A stretch of 64,000 nucleotides of DNA from Prinia subflava (GCF_021018805.1 NC_086256.1:15084532-15148531); one strand, 5' to 3'. Counted from the first letter of the stretch, positions 37,070 through 49,911 are shown. Made by a program: numbers and translations. The notes: generated by a model from the sequence alone, not told the origin.

Positions 37070-38286
37070 GGCAGTCCAGTAAACTTCCCACTGGATGAAA
37101 AGAGGGAAAACATCACCTCCATTTTCTAAAAAGGGAAATAAGGAAGACCTGGGGAGCTACAGCCTAGTAATCTACCTGGGCTCGTGCAAATCATTTGACA
37201 CCACCCTAACATGGGATCTTTGTCTCTCAACTGGCCAGGCATGGATTTGATGGATGGACTACCTGGTGCACAGGGAATTGGCTGAATGGCCAAGAGTCGT
37301 GGTCAGCAGCTCGATGTCCAAGTGGAATCCAGGGACTGGTGGTGGTCTCAGGGGTCAGTATTGGCACTGGCTCTGTTTCAGCTTTGTTGGTGACACGGGC
37401 AGCAGGATCAAGAGCATCCTCATCGGTGACAATGACACCGAGCTGTGAGGTGTGGCCGACAGGCTGGAGGGAAGGGATGCCACCAGAGGGACACTGACAG
37501 GCTGGAGAGGTGGGCCCGTGTGAACCCCGTCCAGTTCAACAAGAGCAAGGTCCTGCTGCTGGCTCGGGGCAGTCCCAAGCACGAACACGGCCGGGCAGAG
37601 AACGGATGGAGAGCAGCCCTGAGGAGGATTGGGGGTTTTGGCTGACAAGATGCTCAGCACGAGCCAGCAATGAGCACTCACAGCCCAGAAAACCAACCCT
37701 GTCCTGGGCTGCAGCTGAAGCAGCGTGGCCAGCAGGGGAAGGGAGGTGATTCTCCCCCTCTGCTCCCATGAGACAATAGATTGAGGGCTGTGTCCAGCTC
37801 TAGGGTCCCAACAGGAGAAAGATGTGGACCTGTTGAGGTCCTGAGCCCAGGTGAGGGCAGCAAAGATGATCAGAGGGCTGGAGCACTTCTCCTGTGAAAA
37901 CAGGCTGAGGAAATTGAGTTAATCAGCCTGGAAAAGAGAAGGCTCTGGGGAGAGCTTAGAGCCCATTCCAGTGGCTGAAGGGGCTCCAAGAGAGCTGAAG
38001 AGGGACTTTTCACAGGACAAATAGTGACAGAACAAGGGCAGATGGCTTTAAACTGAAAAAGGGTAGGTTTAGATTGGATATTAGGAAGAAGTTCTTTACT
38101 GGTAGTATGGTGATGAACTGGAACCAGCTGTCTGGAGCAGTTGTGGATGGAAGTGTTCAAGGCCAGGTTGGATGGGGCTTTGGGAAACCAGGAGTAGTGG
38201 GAGGTGTCCCTGCCCTTGGCACTGACATTGGAACGAGATGACCTTTAGGGTCCTTTCCAACCCAAACCACTCTATGATTCTGTGAT
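37070..38286 (+). mobile_element. CR1 LINE, 5'-truncated and internally deleted
   Basis: This is the largest mobile element here. It begins inside the ORF2 reverse-transcriptase region ('ggcagtccagtaaacttccc', 'ggggagctacagcc'), loses roughly 200 bp of consensus near 37170, then runs through the catalytic region, the C-terminal domain and the 3' UTR to the terminal 'ctatgattctgtgat' at about 38270-38284. Conserved blocks include 'atggatttgatggatggac', 'agatgatcagagggctggag' and 'tggctttaaactgaaaaagg'. The FADD-type catalytic box is altered: at 37431-37436 the codons read AAT GAC, so the first aspartate is asparagine, and a stop follows at about 37446-37448. Smaller deletions occur further on. 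It cannot encode a working transposase or reverse transcriptase. Its abrupt rise in G+C explains the cluster of open frames at 37250-37870, which are not genes. Confidence 0.93.
37254..37448 (+). pseudogene. CR1 ORF2 reverse-transcriptase remnant
   Basis: This frame is the best-preserved part of the element's reverse transcriptase: it runs from the block matching 'WMDYLV' to the altered catalytic box, read GDNDTEL where CR1 elements usually have FADDTKL. It ends at an in-frame TGA just after that box. The protein continues in another frame from about 37490 (DRLERWARVNPVQFNKSK), showing at least one frameshift. Function in the parent element is target-primed reverse transcription of CR1 RNA; this copy is dead. 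Confidence 0.85.
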
Positions 38287-39005
38287 ATACAATGAACAAT
38301 TGTTTTCCTTCCAGTACAAGACAATATAACCATTGCTTAGCTCAAGTTGTTTCAGTAAATAGAGGGTACTGAAGCAAGTTTAGATTGAATTAGTTATATT
38401 AATGCCCACAGCTCTCAATCAAGCATGTTTCCACCATAATGCCCTTAAAAGTTTTATGTTTGTGTATTAAGCCAGAAGTTTTTTCACAGATCTGCTTTTT
38501 TAGAACCATAGTCAAAATAAAGACATTAAAGTAATAAAGGCCTGGAATCCAATAATAATATGTTAATTCCAATACCACAGAATGGTAAAATTCCTTCACA
38601 TTTCAGCAAACAATCTTTCTTACTTTCTTAGGCTATGATGACTAAGGCAGTCTCTGAGGGGGTGGAAAGGCATGCAGAAATGTTCTGGGCTGCAGCTTGT
38701 TAACCATTCCAATGGAAGCAGCCTACTGCCTCTAATGAGCCCACTGTTTAAAAACAAAGATATTGCACCAACTGTAGAGCCCGCTGGTGCCACCAATTAG
38801 TGAAAATATAAGCTTGGTTATTGTTCCTTCTAAGGTAAAACTGTCATTTGAGAGCATCAAAGCCACTCTCATCATTGCTGAAAGCACACTTCACTGTACC
38901 ATCTCTGCGAAAAATTATCCAGAGGATGGAAAAATAAAAATATATAGTATATTAAAAATAATGCTATGACGGCAGCTATCCAGATGCAGTTGTTAGCTCT
39001 TACTC
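38287..39005. other. anonymous noncoding sequence
   Basis: AT-rich sequence following the CR1 3' end. No target-site duplication could be established because the 5' end of the element is internal to the consensus. No gene is seen. Confidence 0.55.
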
Positions 39006-39009
39006 TTCT

Positions 39010-39065
39010 ATAAAGGGTCTTTTCCAACAAATGATTCTTTTTCCGATAAATGATTCTATGATTCA
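39010..39065 (+). mobile_element. CR1 3'-tail fragment
   Basis: The sequence 'aagggtcttttccaac' followed by AAATGATTCT twice and then CTATGATTC matches the last 50-60 bp of CR1 (AAGGTCCCTTCCAACC... ATTCTATGATTC), including the terminal 8-bp unit. Only the tail is preserved, which is common in birds. Confidence 0.6.
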
Positions 39066-41927
39066 ATTTTCTTAAGCATGAAAGCTTGTAAATGTGTGAT
39101 TTTATATTGGACTGCCTGACTGCAAGGCATGATGTTTGATTTAGTGCATTAGTTTAACATTAGCTACTGGGACAAAGAAGAAGATGGGAGATTCTGATAC
39201 AGCGTCAGACACATCAACATGCAAAGTCAGTCTGAGTCTAAGGAAGAGGCTGTCACTGGAACCAGCAGGAACATGATGACCATGCTACATCACTGCACAG
39301 TTTGGAGAGATACACAGAAAATTGGGAAGCCCTTGGGGAAGGAGCTCAAGGGTTTAGCACAAAAACCACCTTGAGAGCAGAACCTGAGTAACAGGGAAGA
39401 AACAGAAGAAACACTGAGATACTCCCAGGTACAAGCCCAAAAAGCAACCCAAGTAAAACAACTAGGGCAAAAATAAGTGGGCAGGCTCTGTCAGAGCGAC
39501 TTTTATCCCAAAACTAAAGAGAATAAGAAGATGAATTAGAAACACATTGGGTTCTGCTCATATGACAAACTGAAACATGCTCAAGAAAAACACATATGGG
39601 CTTTGTAGCTTGTTTAGCTCCTAAGGGTGCAAAAGAGGCAGTCCTGATTGAGAGCCTATAACTGACCATGGAACTCTTAGTTCTATCTCCAAGGAAGAAG
39701 TAGAAATCACAACATCAAACAGCACTTTCCTTCTTTGAGGCTGGAGCTGTTAATTTACCCCTTGGTACACACAAACACCTTCCTTTATTGTCTGATTGGC
39801 CAGGTTGCTCCATCTAGGAAGTGAAAAGCAGACAAAATCCTAGAAGCCTAGGCCTTCTGTACAGAAAATACATAGAATTTATTTAGGAACTAGCTTTCTG
39901 TAAGTAACCCATGCCCTCAAAAGAGAGAACTTTGATGTCATAGTTTTGGACATGTAATTGACATTTGCTGGCATTTTATAAGAAGACCTGATTTAAACCA
40001 AACAACACCTGAACCATCTCAAACTGCTGTAAACTACAGTTCATTGGGAATTCTCCAGTGACATTTGCTTGTCAAAAATGCTGGTTCATCAAAACCTATA
40101 AACTGTCCCCCAAGTATTTCAGCCAACACGTAGTGGCACCCTGTCTGTCAGGCAGGTTTTAGCGTGTCTGGCTCCTTGCCAGCCTGGCTGCTGAGCTGTT
40201 GGGAAGCCCAGTTTCCCAGACTGCTGCAGTTCTCAGTACTGGTACTCGTCTGGACGCCTCAGTCAAAGCAGAGCTTTTGGGATCAAGGACCCTTGCCTCA
40301 TGCCTGAAAACGGCTTGCACTGTAGCTTGTAGGTATCTGCAGGATAACATTTGTCATCATACTGAATCCCAAAGCTTTCAGGAACCCACTTCTGAAATCT
40401 GTTCAGGCTGCCTGTCTTCAACATTGCTCCAAATTCTGGGAACCGGTTTAACCAGAAATCTCGTGTCCTTGCTCTCGGGACAGATAGTACAGTGGACTGT
40501 GGGCCCTGGGAGCCCCAGGACCAACAAAATTCCTTCCAATTTGATTCTTCTCTGCAAACCACAGCACTAAAACTGACCAAAATTATGGCAGACACCATCA
40601 CTCAGTCCAGCACTCCCTGCAGCACAGTTAATTTCAGATATATCGTGTTTCCTGTGGTTTTGGCTTTTGTCAAAAATGGGGGGTAGTTCTTCCCTCTTCC
40701 TTCCACCAACCTCAAAGAAAACATAAAAATCTGTGGAAGAATGAAAGTTTTTTTGTCCCAGTGAGCTCTACCTGTAGAAGCGACATATTTGGCTATTTCA
40801 TGACAGTATCCAGAGATCCCTGTAATGCAGACTCTGGTATTTCCAGGTCTGTTTTCTACAGCTCTTCTCTATTAGGAAGAGATTTATTTTCCTTTCACCA
40901 GGCAGAGGAGAATGCACCTTGCCCTGCAGAGGCATTTTTAAGTTTCGAAATAGCCCCTTCTATTTTCAGCATTTTCTTTGAGATTGCTTCAGTCAGTGCT
41001 TGACAAAGTAACTGCACTGTATCAAAGGGCTGGTGCCGAAGCCCCAGAAAATCATAATTTTCCAAAACCTTTATGCTAAGTCTCTCAACTCATGCTACAG
41101 AAGCTAATACAGTATGAACAACACTCATCCTATTAAACCTTTGGGTTCTTGTGTCTAAAAATTAATTCCTTCAGGGTTTGTTTGTTTCTAGATATCATCT
41201 GTTCAGTCCAGGATACATAACATTTTGTCAAGAATATGAAGAAAAAAGCAAAAGTATCTTTGAGAAGTATAACTGAAAGACTGCCAGAGAGCTCACAGAA
41301 TGTCAAAATGGTGTGTAATATGCCCAGACTTGTTTTTCTTTCCAGTTAACTGAGCGTTAGGCATAATTTAGAGCCTGATTCAGTACAAAATACACCGTCA
41401 GTTACTCTACAGTAAAAGCTTGCACAAGGATTCTGTAACACTGAGCTGAGTGAGTTCTTAGCTAAATCACACTCTCTAGATTCCCAGTATGCATACATAA
41501 GCATGGCTGGAAATGGGGAAAGGGGACAGACTCCTTACCACCGATAGGTAGAGCAGACCAGAAGGTCACAGTGGAGGGTGGGAGGAAGCACTGTTCTGCT
41601 CCATTTGGGCAGAAGAATTTTGTGTTTGTTCAGAAGCCTGAGAAACTTTGAGACACCATATAAGGGCTGGGACTCAGGCCCTGCTGGAAAAACCTGCTGG
41701 AGCTGAGCTCTGTGCATAACTCATATGAACATTAATGAGAGTTAAATGCATGCACTGAAAGAAGAATAGACCCCTTAGTGATTTGTCAAGATAAAATTCA
41801 AAATAACTTTGAATGCTCAGAGGTAAATATTAGGTTTAGGAATTAGAAACAGCAGAAGTAGTGGAACAATGGTCTATAATGAGATCCAGAAACAATCTAC
41901 CCACTGTACCAGGTTTTCATTAGAGTT
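39066..41927. other. anonymous sequence with a GC-richer block
   Basis: Mostly featureless. 40140-40620 is a GC-richer block with overlapping open frames on both strands (plus 123 codons at 40199-40570, minus 112 codons at 40263-40601). The minus-strand translation contains WVPESFGIQYDDKCYPADTY, which looks protein-like, but I do not recognise a family. The block may be a decayed insertion of unknown type. Confidence 0.45.
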
Positions 41928-42267
41928 ATGGCCTGCAGCCATACCACCTTGGGCTGTGATCTTAAAAGCTAAGACCGGTTCGGCTGCTTAGCATTTGGAA
42001 GAGAGACCTCCAAGAAAGCTTACCACTACAGGAACAGCTTAGTGATGCAATAGACAATGTTTTTCCTTCTCATTCAGTATTGGATTCAGGTGTTAGGAGA
42101 TCTGAAGGTCTTTTGTGTGAGATCTAAATCTGAGGATCTGTGATCAGTAAAGTGTGCCTGCTATTTCCCATGAGTGTGCAATGTCACTTTGAAAAGGCTA
42201 CTGCATTTCACTGTAGAGGTGGTTGTATGTCAGTAATAGATAAGAGCTGCCAATATAATGTAATGAT
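41928..42267 (+). mobile_element. ancient 5S-rRNA-derived SINE, probably AmnSINE1
   Basis: The head (41931-42015) aligns in order with vertebrate 5S rRNA: GCCTGCAGCCATACCACCTTGGGC, here split as gcctgcagccat and accaccttgggc, then AGCTAAG (41967-41973, the internal promoter A-box area) and TGGAAGAGAGACCTCC (41996-42011, the C-box area). About 10 bases of the 5S sequence ('ccgatctcgtct' region) are missing. The body that follows ('ggtgttaggagatctgaagg', 'tctgaggatctgtgatcagtaaag', 'agaggtggttgtatgt') matches, as far as I recall, the central part of AmnSINE1, and the end (gagctgccaatataatgtaat) resembles the family's LINE-derived tail. AmnSINE1 is an amniote-wide old family, with some copies known to act as developmental enhancers. 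The copy is about 340 bp, shorter than full length, and its Pol III boxes are mutated, so it should not be transcribed as a SINE. Confidence 0.72.
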
Positions 42268-45200
42268 CAACTTCACACTGAAGTTGAAAAGCTAAATTTG
42301 CCAATATAGGGTAAGTAGTTTAGTCCCAAAAGCTCCAGAGAGGTGCTAGGAAGTGTTTGCTGTATTTTTAAAGAGTTTGTGTATACCCTAAAAACATTGT
42401 TCAGTCTCAGAGCTTTGCGAAGGGAGGGCACTTTTAACCCTGGGCTCACCGTTGATGTTACCACATTCACAATTATGTAACGCCTGCATGCACAGCTGAG
42501 CCGCCGCTGCAGCAGCACCCGAACCAGCACAGCCCACAAAAGGCTTCAGCAGCAGCTCCCGAGAATGCTCAGCTGTCCAGCTGACTGGGAGAACAGCAGA
42601 CCTGTCCTGTCCCTGCTCTTAAATCCCTCAGGTGTTAGCCCTGCAAGGAATTAGGTGCACTGAGTTGTAGACATTGGAGAGTTCCCTATATGTGAATCGA
42701 TGCCACTACTCACAGTGCAAAAGTTAAAGATGCATCTGTGCCCAAAAATGAAGGCATAAAGTACAGCTACATAAATTCTAGTTGATGTTCTTGACCTATT
42801 AATCTCCCTGGTTGACATACAGAACACTGTACTAACTTTGTTTTGTTTGTTCATGTAGGACATGATCCAGCATACTTCTGAGAGCCCTTGAGTCTGTAGT
42901 GCTCAAAGGGCTGACTTCATCAGGAATTCACTGAAATACATCAATTGGGGTTCATTGAATTCAATGATCTGAGAGCATTTGGCATCCCTTAGGAGGCAAT
43001 TAGCGCCTTCCAGAAAATGGGCCTTAGACAATCAGGTCTGGGGAGTTCAGACAGGTTTTCCTCTGGGTCTTTGGGCAGTTATTATTTGTACATAATAAAT
43101 ACCTGCTTTAATTTTTTTGTTTCAACTTTAAAATGCAATTTTGAATAGAGCTTGAGCTGTCTATTAACATTTGCTATCACACTAGTACCGGACACAGCAA
43201 GTCTCTGATCCTTGTGAGTAACCTACTGGTGATTTGCCAGAACTAAGCTGCTAAATTGATTTAATGTGGAATTTTGTCATAATATGACCCAAACCAAACA
43301 TCTCTCCCCTTTAGTGTGATGCTTTTATTTGCATTATGTAGCTGAATAAAATGGTCTGTTTGAGGAATCCATACACTTTACAGTAGTTGCTCATCTCTGA
43401 CTTGTTGCAGAGAAGAAAGCCATGGGTTTGTTGGCTTTTAGACTCCAGCTATGTCATGACTTGTGTGTGTATGCAGGCCATATTTGCTTGGTATTCCAGC
43501 GTTACTACTGACTTCATGGGAACAGGCAGGGTCACATAAACCAGCTGGTGATACATGTTTGTGGGGAGGAGGGGAAGTGTCAGCACACACCCGCTGTCTT
43601 ATATCAAAAACTCTTCCAACTCACTGAACAAGAGGTTGGAAGCTGGAACTGTAAGGAAAGTGCTTCCTTAATTTTTATATTTTTCTTTACACTAAATAAA
43701 CTCAGCCCTAGGACTGCACTCCTCTTGCAACAGGCATTCCTCTTGAATGAGTATGCCTGGTATCTGTGTCTCTTATCATAATGCTGAGAAAATACTTGTC
43801 TGTTCAGCACAATGAAGGCTTTACTACACAAAATGCTGTGAACTACACACAAATTCCTGTGAACTGACAAACTGCATATGAAATCAGTTGTTCAGGAATA
43901 TCCTGGTGATCTGCTTAAGTGTAAAAACCTCAGAAGATTTTCTACAGACAAAATGGTGGGCAGGGAGGGGACATTAACAATTACAAATAACCATTTTAAC
44001 TACTGATAAGGCAAGCACCTCTCCCATATGGAAACACAACCTTTTTTCTCCAAAAGTGCCCTGTATTTGCAATAGCTCCAACTTCATTTGGGTAAATGAG
44101 ATTTCCTTTCTTCCTTTCTCGGCACATCATCCAAAGACCACTGGAGTCACACAAGTTATTAAATCAAATCAAACAGGTTATGGATTAGACCCTTAAAGAA
44201 AGACAATTTTGCAAGAAGAGGAAGCATTGTAGTTAGTGCACTCTAATGACAAAGTATATCATACTCATAAATAACAGAATGCTTTAACACTAGCACACTG
44301 CTCCTCCTTTGCTTTGCTGTTTTTAGTTTTGTAACTGCAAATACTACTAATAGCAGCTTTTAACACAAAGAATTAAGGAAAAGTTCAGTACTCAGTATAG
44401 TCAGAAAAACTGAAAGAAGCATGTTCCCATTTAGTTTCTAAATGCTGTTCTAATCCCTCCTAAAATCCTAGCAGCTTCTACAGCACTGCACAGGAATCCT
44501 CCTGCTTCAGAAATACATCTTATTTATCTATGCAATAGGCAGCTCAAGGCAATAGAAAAATCCACATTAGAAAGAAGCAGAGTGTAATGCTTTTATAGCA
44601 TCCTATATCAGCCTTCACACCAAAAAGATGTAAACCACCAAATGTCAAAAGAGCGTATTATCCAGGATAAACTGAGCACTGCTGCCACTGTCAACTGCTT
44701 TAAGAGATGCGCACTTGAAGCACTGACAGCAATAAGTGAAACTCCTGTTTATGTTTTTTTAAAGAAATGCACATCCACATTTTTCCCCAGATAATGCTAT
44801 AAAGTTCTACCAAGAGGTTACTCAAAACAACTGCAAATAAAGTGCATGTACATAAATAACTTTGTCTGACTTTTTGTTTAATGTCCAAGATGATTGGAAC
44901 AGATTGTATCATGAACTACTTTCCCTTTGGCTAATTAAATAGCCGTCTCCACTTACCATAAAGCATATTCTTATTAAAACAAGTATCTATATTCACTCTG
45001 TTGGATAAATTACTTCCAAGTAAGTGCCATAAAGCCCATTACATTCCTGCTTTAGAAATGGATCAGGTCCAAACAGACAATCAAAGGATTTCACTGGGAT
45101 TATTTTAGATTAGAAAAACTATGGCAGACATGAAGCACTGACAAGATCATAAAGACATAAAGGATAAATTAGCAGTTACATACCAATGTACTCCAGCAGT

Positions 45201-45510
45201 TTCTAGCATATTCAAAAACGTTAAAAAAAAAGGAAGAAAAAGGAAAAAGCCATATTGTACTAATCTAAACATAAATGGAAATCTGTTTATGCAGAAATCC
45301 AATGCATGACTAAATGTTATCTCCCATTCAAATCAAATAACTATTTCAAAGCATAAACCCAACAATACAAAAGAAATAACCAAGTTCACTAGCTAGCTGA
45401 GTAGGAACTTATTTCTTTCCACAAGTTCCTGTTTAAACTGAATTGAAAAGACCATGTTATGATCGACCATATTAATGAGCCATTATTGCATAACTGTATT
45501 TTTATTGCAG

Positions 45511-45597
45511 ATATATTACCTGCTAAATGATGCTGTTTTTCCAGAAAAAGTTCACAGTACAGATTCTATGGGAATGTTTCCTGCTGACAGTTCCTAA
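45511..45597 (+). other. terminal-exon-like segment, weak
   Basis: A good acceptor (TTTTTATTGCAG ending at 45510) is followed by 28 sense codons and a TAA at 45595-45597, with an AATAAA at 45929-45934 downstream. The peptide includes YYLLNDAVFPEKVHS. It is not recognised, and no upstream exon was found. Short acceptor-plus-frame combinations occur by chance in 64 kb, so the call is weak. Confidence 0.18.
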
Positions 45598-47923
45598 ATC
45601 TTTCAGAAGCTGTCAGCAACCTCAGAAATCAAGTCTGCAGTACCCTAGCAAGCAGAAGCATATGCACAGGCTTTCTATTTTTAAGCTGCAATTCAAACCA
45701 TTAAAGAAACACCTTAAACATAAAAGATTATTGAAAATAAGATGATCCTATCTCACTTTTTAATCTAAAGGGCACTGTCAATTGCATGTAATCCAAGCTG
45801 CAATTTCTATAAATATAATTTGACATTTAAAATATACTTTTTTCCCCTCCACAAACTTCTGCCCAAACTGATTATCCTCAGACTCACATTAATAACTCCT
45901 CAAAACTAAAGTAAGTAACAACAAGTAAAATAAACATTTCCACAGAGAACACTGATCCATGGGCACACCCTATCTTTTCTGTTTACCTGTATCCAGCTCG
46001 CTAATAACACTCTTCATCCATGCAGCTCTTTGAAGGGTGGCAAGTCAGCCAGAAGCTTACAAGAAATTGAGCAAAAAGGGCTATAACTGCACACAATTAC
46101 TAAAGATGACCAGACAGAATTCTGAAGAGTCCTGCATTGTGGTGTTCTTGTTCTGCTTTCTACATTTTTTTTGAATGAAGACACAGAGGAACCAGTCCCA
46201 GCTAAGAGTAACTCTGCTAGAACTAGGATTGTACCAATACCACAATGCCCTATTATACACTGAACATTATTATAAACATTCCCTACCAACGCTTACTAGA
46301 GAAAACTGATTACCATTGCTGCCATCAAACCAAGATTACTTTCTTTTCATTATAGTGGCCATTTTCAAAATGGTGCTTAAGAATTTACAGGCACAAACTC
46401 TGTTATTGGTTGACTGGATTTTATGACTAATTTCCTCATTTGCTGTTATGAAGATTTGTTTATATAAACCTGGTACACAATCTCATTACTGTATTTTAGC
46501 AGGTTCCTTTGTTTTGGATTTCAGCTAGAAGACAATTTTCTCAAGAGCGTAATGGACTCTAACATATAATATTTCCACACTGCTTTTTAGCTGGCCTGAG
46601 CAAACAGAGTAGCTAGGAGACTGCCACAGTGGGACAGGGAGATTTCCTCACCACAGCCAAGAGTCTGAAGGTTTTATTACCTCTAAACCGACCTCTCTCA
46701 CATTCTTCAGAACTGTGACTCAGGACAAGGGTTGTAATCCAGAAATCACCGGATGGCAGAACATCTTCTGTGAAGACCATTTGCCAGCTGATCTTTGCTT
46801 AATAAGTAACAATTAAAATAGATGTGGGCCAACTATCTGATAAGCAGTCATTTCCACCAGTCTTGCAGATGCTGCTTTCAGACCTAGTTTAGTAGTCCAG
46901 CTGATCATCTGTGAAAGCTACTGGCTACTAACAAGTCTAAACCAACTCATAACTCCTGCGTGGAATCTCATCAGAACAAACTGCAACTGTTTGGAAGGGC
47001 AGACAAAATCTGCAGGTTTTTAATCTTATCACCACTGATGCTGCAGGTTCAACAATTCCATATCCACCTCATTAAATAATAAGTGATAGCAAGAATTACT
47101 TCTGAAAAGTAATAAGAATTTTTTTTGGCCAGTCTCAATGAAGCTTTCCAAATAAACACTTAACTGCAGCTGGCACAATAGAAAATGCTGTAAACACAAA
47201 ACCCATGGTCATGTAAGTGTTGCTTTGAAACTGAAACCCAAGAAAAGAAGGTGAAAATGTGGATTATGATTTGCCTTAATGAGAGGAAGAAAAGGATGGA
47301 TCACAAAATATAAAGCATGTGCATGGAGGTACATGGGTATAATTTTATATACAGACTTGCATCTAAGTTTATGCATGTACACACTTCTGGTCTGTATGTA
47401 TCTTGGGCATTAAAGATATTTTTCAGCAAGTAAAGAAATCCAATGCAGGATTTCAATTTTGCATTAGATTTACAATAAATAAGGAATCTAAAAATACTTA
47501 CAGTTTTTATTATTTTCTCATTGCCAGTTGCCTCTTCTTTGCTATGGATTGATGTACACATCTTCACATGAAAAGCAAGATTTTGCCTTCCACCCTAATT
47601 TCAGGTGCAAAACCTTCAGCTAAACTTTAACAAGCTAACACTTACAAATTTGTTCCTATGTTTTCTGTGGTAATAACACACTTTAAAAAAGTTTTGGAGA
47701 TACCAAAGCACAAATGCTCAGCAGAATATGGTTTATCTTATGCTGTCAAAAACTTTTTAGAAAACCACCACTCAGTTTTGAGAATTACTTCCAGCCTTCA
47801 GCAAGTCTGCAAAGCCCTCCCTACTTTAAGTTCCCCATCTGCAAAGTTGAGACAATCATCATACTTAACTTCCTTCATAAAACCCCTTGATACCTATTGA
47901 ATAAAACCACCTAAGGAACTGGC

Positions 47924-47946
47924 ATATATATGTATGTATGTATATT
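47924..47946. repeat. TATG/TA microsatellite
   Basis: An ATATATATG run followed by TATG units. Short and imperfect. Confidence 0.7.
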
Positions 47947-49911
47947 TGCAATCCACTCTGTAAGTGAATTAAAGCTATGCATACAGATCCATGTATAGAA
48001 TGGATTGGCAAGTTAATGTTCCTACAAAAAATAGAAGTAGAAAACTATCATAATATTTATGGTCAAACTTTATTTTCTAAATCCTATGGAGCCTTAAGCT
48101 TAGCTTGAGCATTATGCTATATTACCCTGTATTTTGAATAGACAGAATTTCTACAGAACTATCCATTAAAGACTTAACACAGAGGTTTGTCTTCAGTCTC
48201 AAATCACTCTAAAGAAATATATTTTTGAAAACCCACTAGAATTGCTAGAGCTAAGTTTCTCTGATATATCACACATCACTCACCTAACTGCAATATTTAT
48301 AATTGGAATGGGTTGACTAAATTTTTAAAAAATTTTCTAGATTATTTTCCTTTGCATATATTGAAATGAATTCAACTACTTTTTGTCCAAAATTTTGTCA
48401 TTGTTTCCCCAATGGATATATTAGAAGAGCTCTCAGGACCATTAGTCAGACACTTTTATAAACATACGTGGAGTTGAACAAAGCAGGGTTACATTTTGTT
48501 CTAAGTGCGTTAAGTCTTCTGAAAAGGATTGATTGTATGTGATACACACGAGCTCACTTACTAGAATTGTTCATTTTTCTGAGGTGAATGTTCAACTATA
48601 TGCCTCAGGGCACAATTATTGGTCTGAATCACTTTTTGAGGTAGTATATTTTGGGGAGTGTGTGGTGGTTACACGTAGGCAAATTCAGACTAGCGGGAGC
48701 CGAACCAGAAGCAGCAAGATGGATGCTGGTATTTATGAAGTTAGAATCCAGCTACAATTTAGCAGGTGCAAATGTGAACTTCTAACAATCATACAAAAAA
48801 TGACAAAACCCAGTAAGAACCAGCTCAGTTTAAAGTCTGCCTGTTGTTAAAAAAGCAAGCATAACACCTGCTAACTGTTACATAGCAGATTTTATGCCTT
48901 TTATCTGATTTTCTCCATATTTTTTATCTCAGCAGGCATCTACTATCAGCTCTGCTGACTGACTGTGCCCTCTAGCCAGTCCTTGCAGGCATCAGCTTGT
49001 CCTTCAGACTTTCATCCTTCCAGTACACCTCATTTGTAGCTATCACAGAGTCTCTCTTTTTGTCACTCCATGGTCCTTCTTGACTAAGACCTGGTGTCGG
49101 TAAAACCCTTGAGATTCTGCTCTCCAAGGAGCTCTAATTCTCATCTTCCTCTCACTCTTGTTTCTTTCAGCTCACAATATGCTGTGCTAGAGGCCAACTT
49201 TTTTTTCCTGTCAAGGTTTAACAAGCCTTGTAAAATGTGTTGCCTCAAATCTCCTCATTTTTATCATGAAGTGAATGAACTACTACTAAACACTTGGGAA
49301 TTGCTAAAATTGGAAGAAAGGAGTTCCCTTCTGCTGCAGCCTCTAAGTCATATTAGTGGTGTATTTCAATTATTTCAGCCTTTCAGAAGAACAAATCCTC
49401 CCTCTCCTACAGTACCTTTTCTTTAAAGCCCGAAAATTTAGCCACATGGTAGTTTTGTGAGTTTTGATCTCTAAAATCTGTTGTTCCCTGGGCCATCACA
49501 CATGATGAGAATCTATAGCTGAAGGTCATGGGCGGTATCTTCTCTCATAAGCAAAGGAACCGTGTCTCCTTTGGACAATTCCATCTAATCAAGAGCCGCC
49601 CCTAACTGATGGGATGCCCTTTTGGTCTAGAGCTGTGTTCAGGACTTCCTCTGAGCAGGAAGGGATTAACACTTACTTCTTCCTCCCCTCCCCAGGGATT
49701 ACAGTGGATGCCTCTTAGAATTCCACCAACACATCATCATGCCCAGAAGAGAAGGGGATGGAGTTAAACCAGAAGTTCCCTAGATGTGACTGAATGGCCC
49801 TGTCATTAGATGATCACATTAACTACTTTCTGCTTAGTTTAAGCAGAAAATACTGTCATCCAGCAATAGAGATCTAATAGCTCTCTGGCTTATGGCTGCT
49901 ACTGAAATGAA

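Noticed and set aside
37254..37863. Cluster of open frames in a GC-rich block as host genes
   Set aside because: They lie wholly inside the CR1 element and are pieces of its reverse transcriptase or antisense shadows.
41931..42030. Functional 5S rRNA gene
   Set aside because: About 10 bases are missing, the internal promoter boxes are mutated, no T-run terminator follows, and the SINE body continues downstream.
48632..48653. let-7-like word TGAGGTAGTA
   Set aside because: Only the first 10 bases match let-7, and no complementary arm is present downstream.
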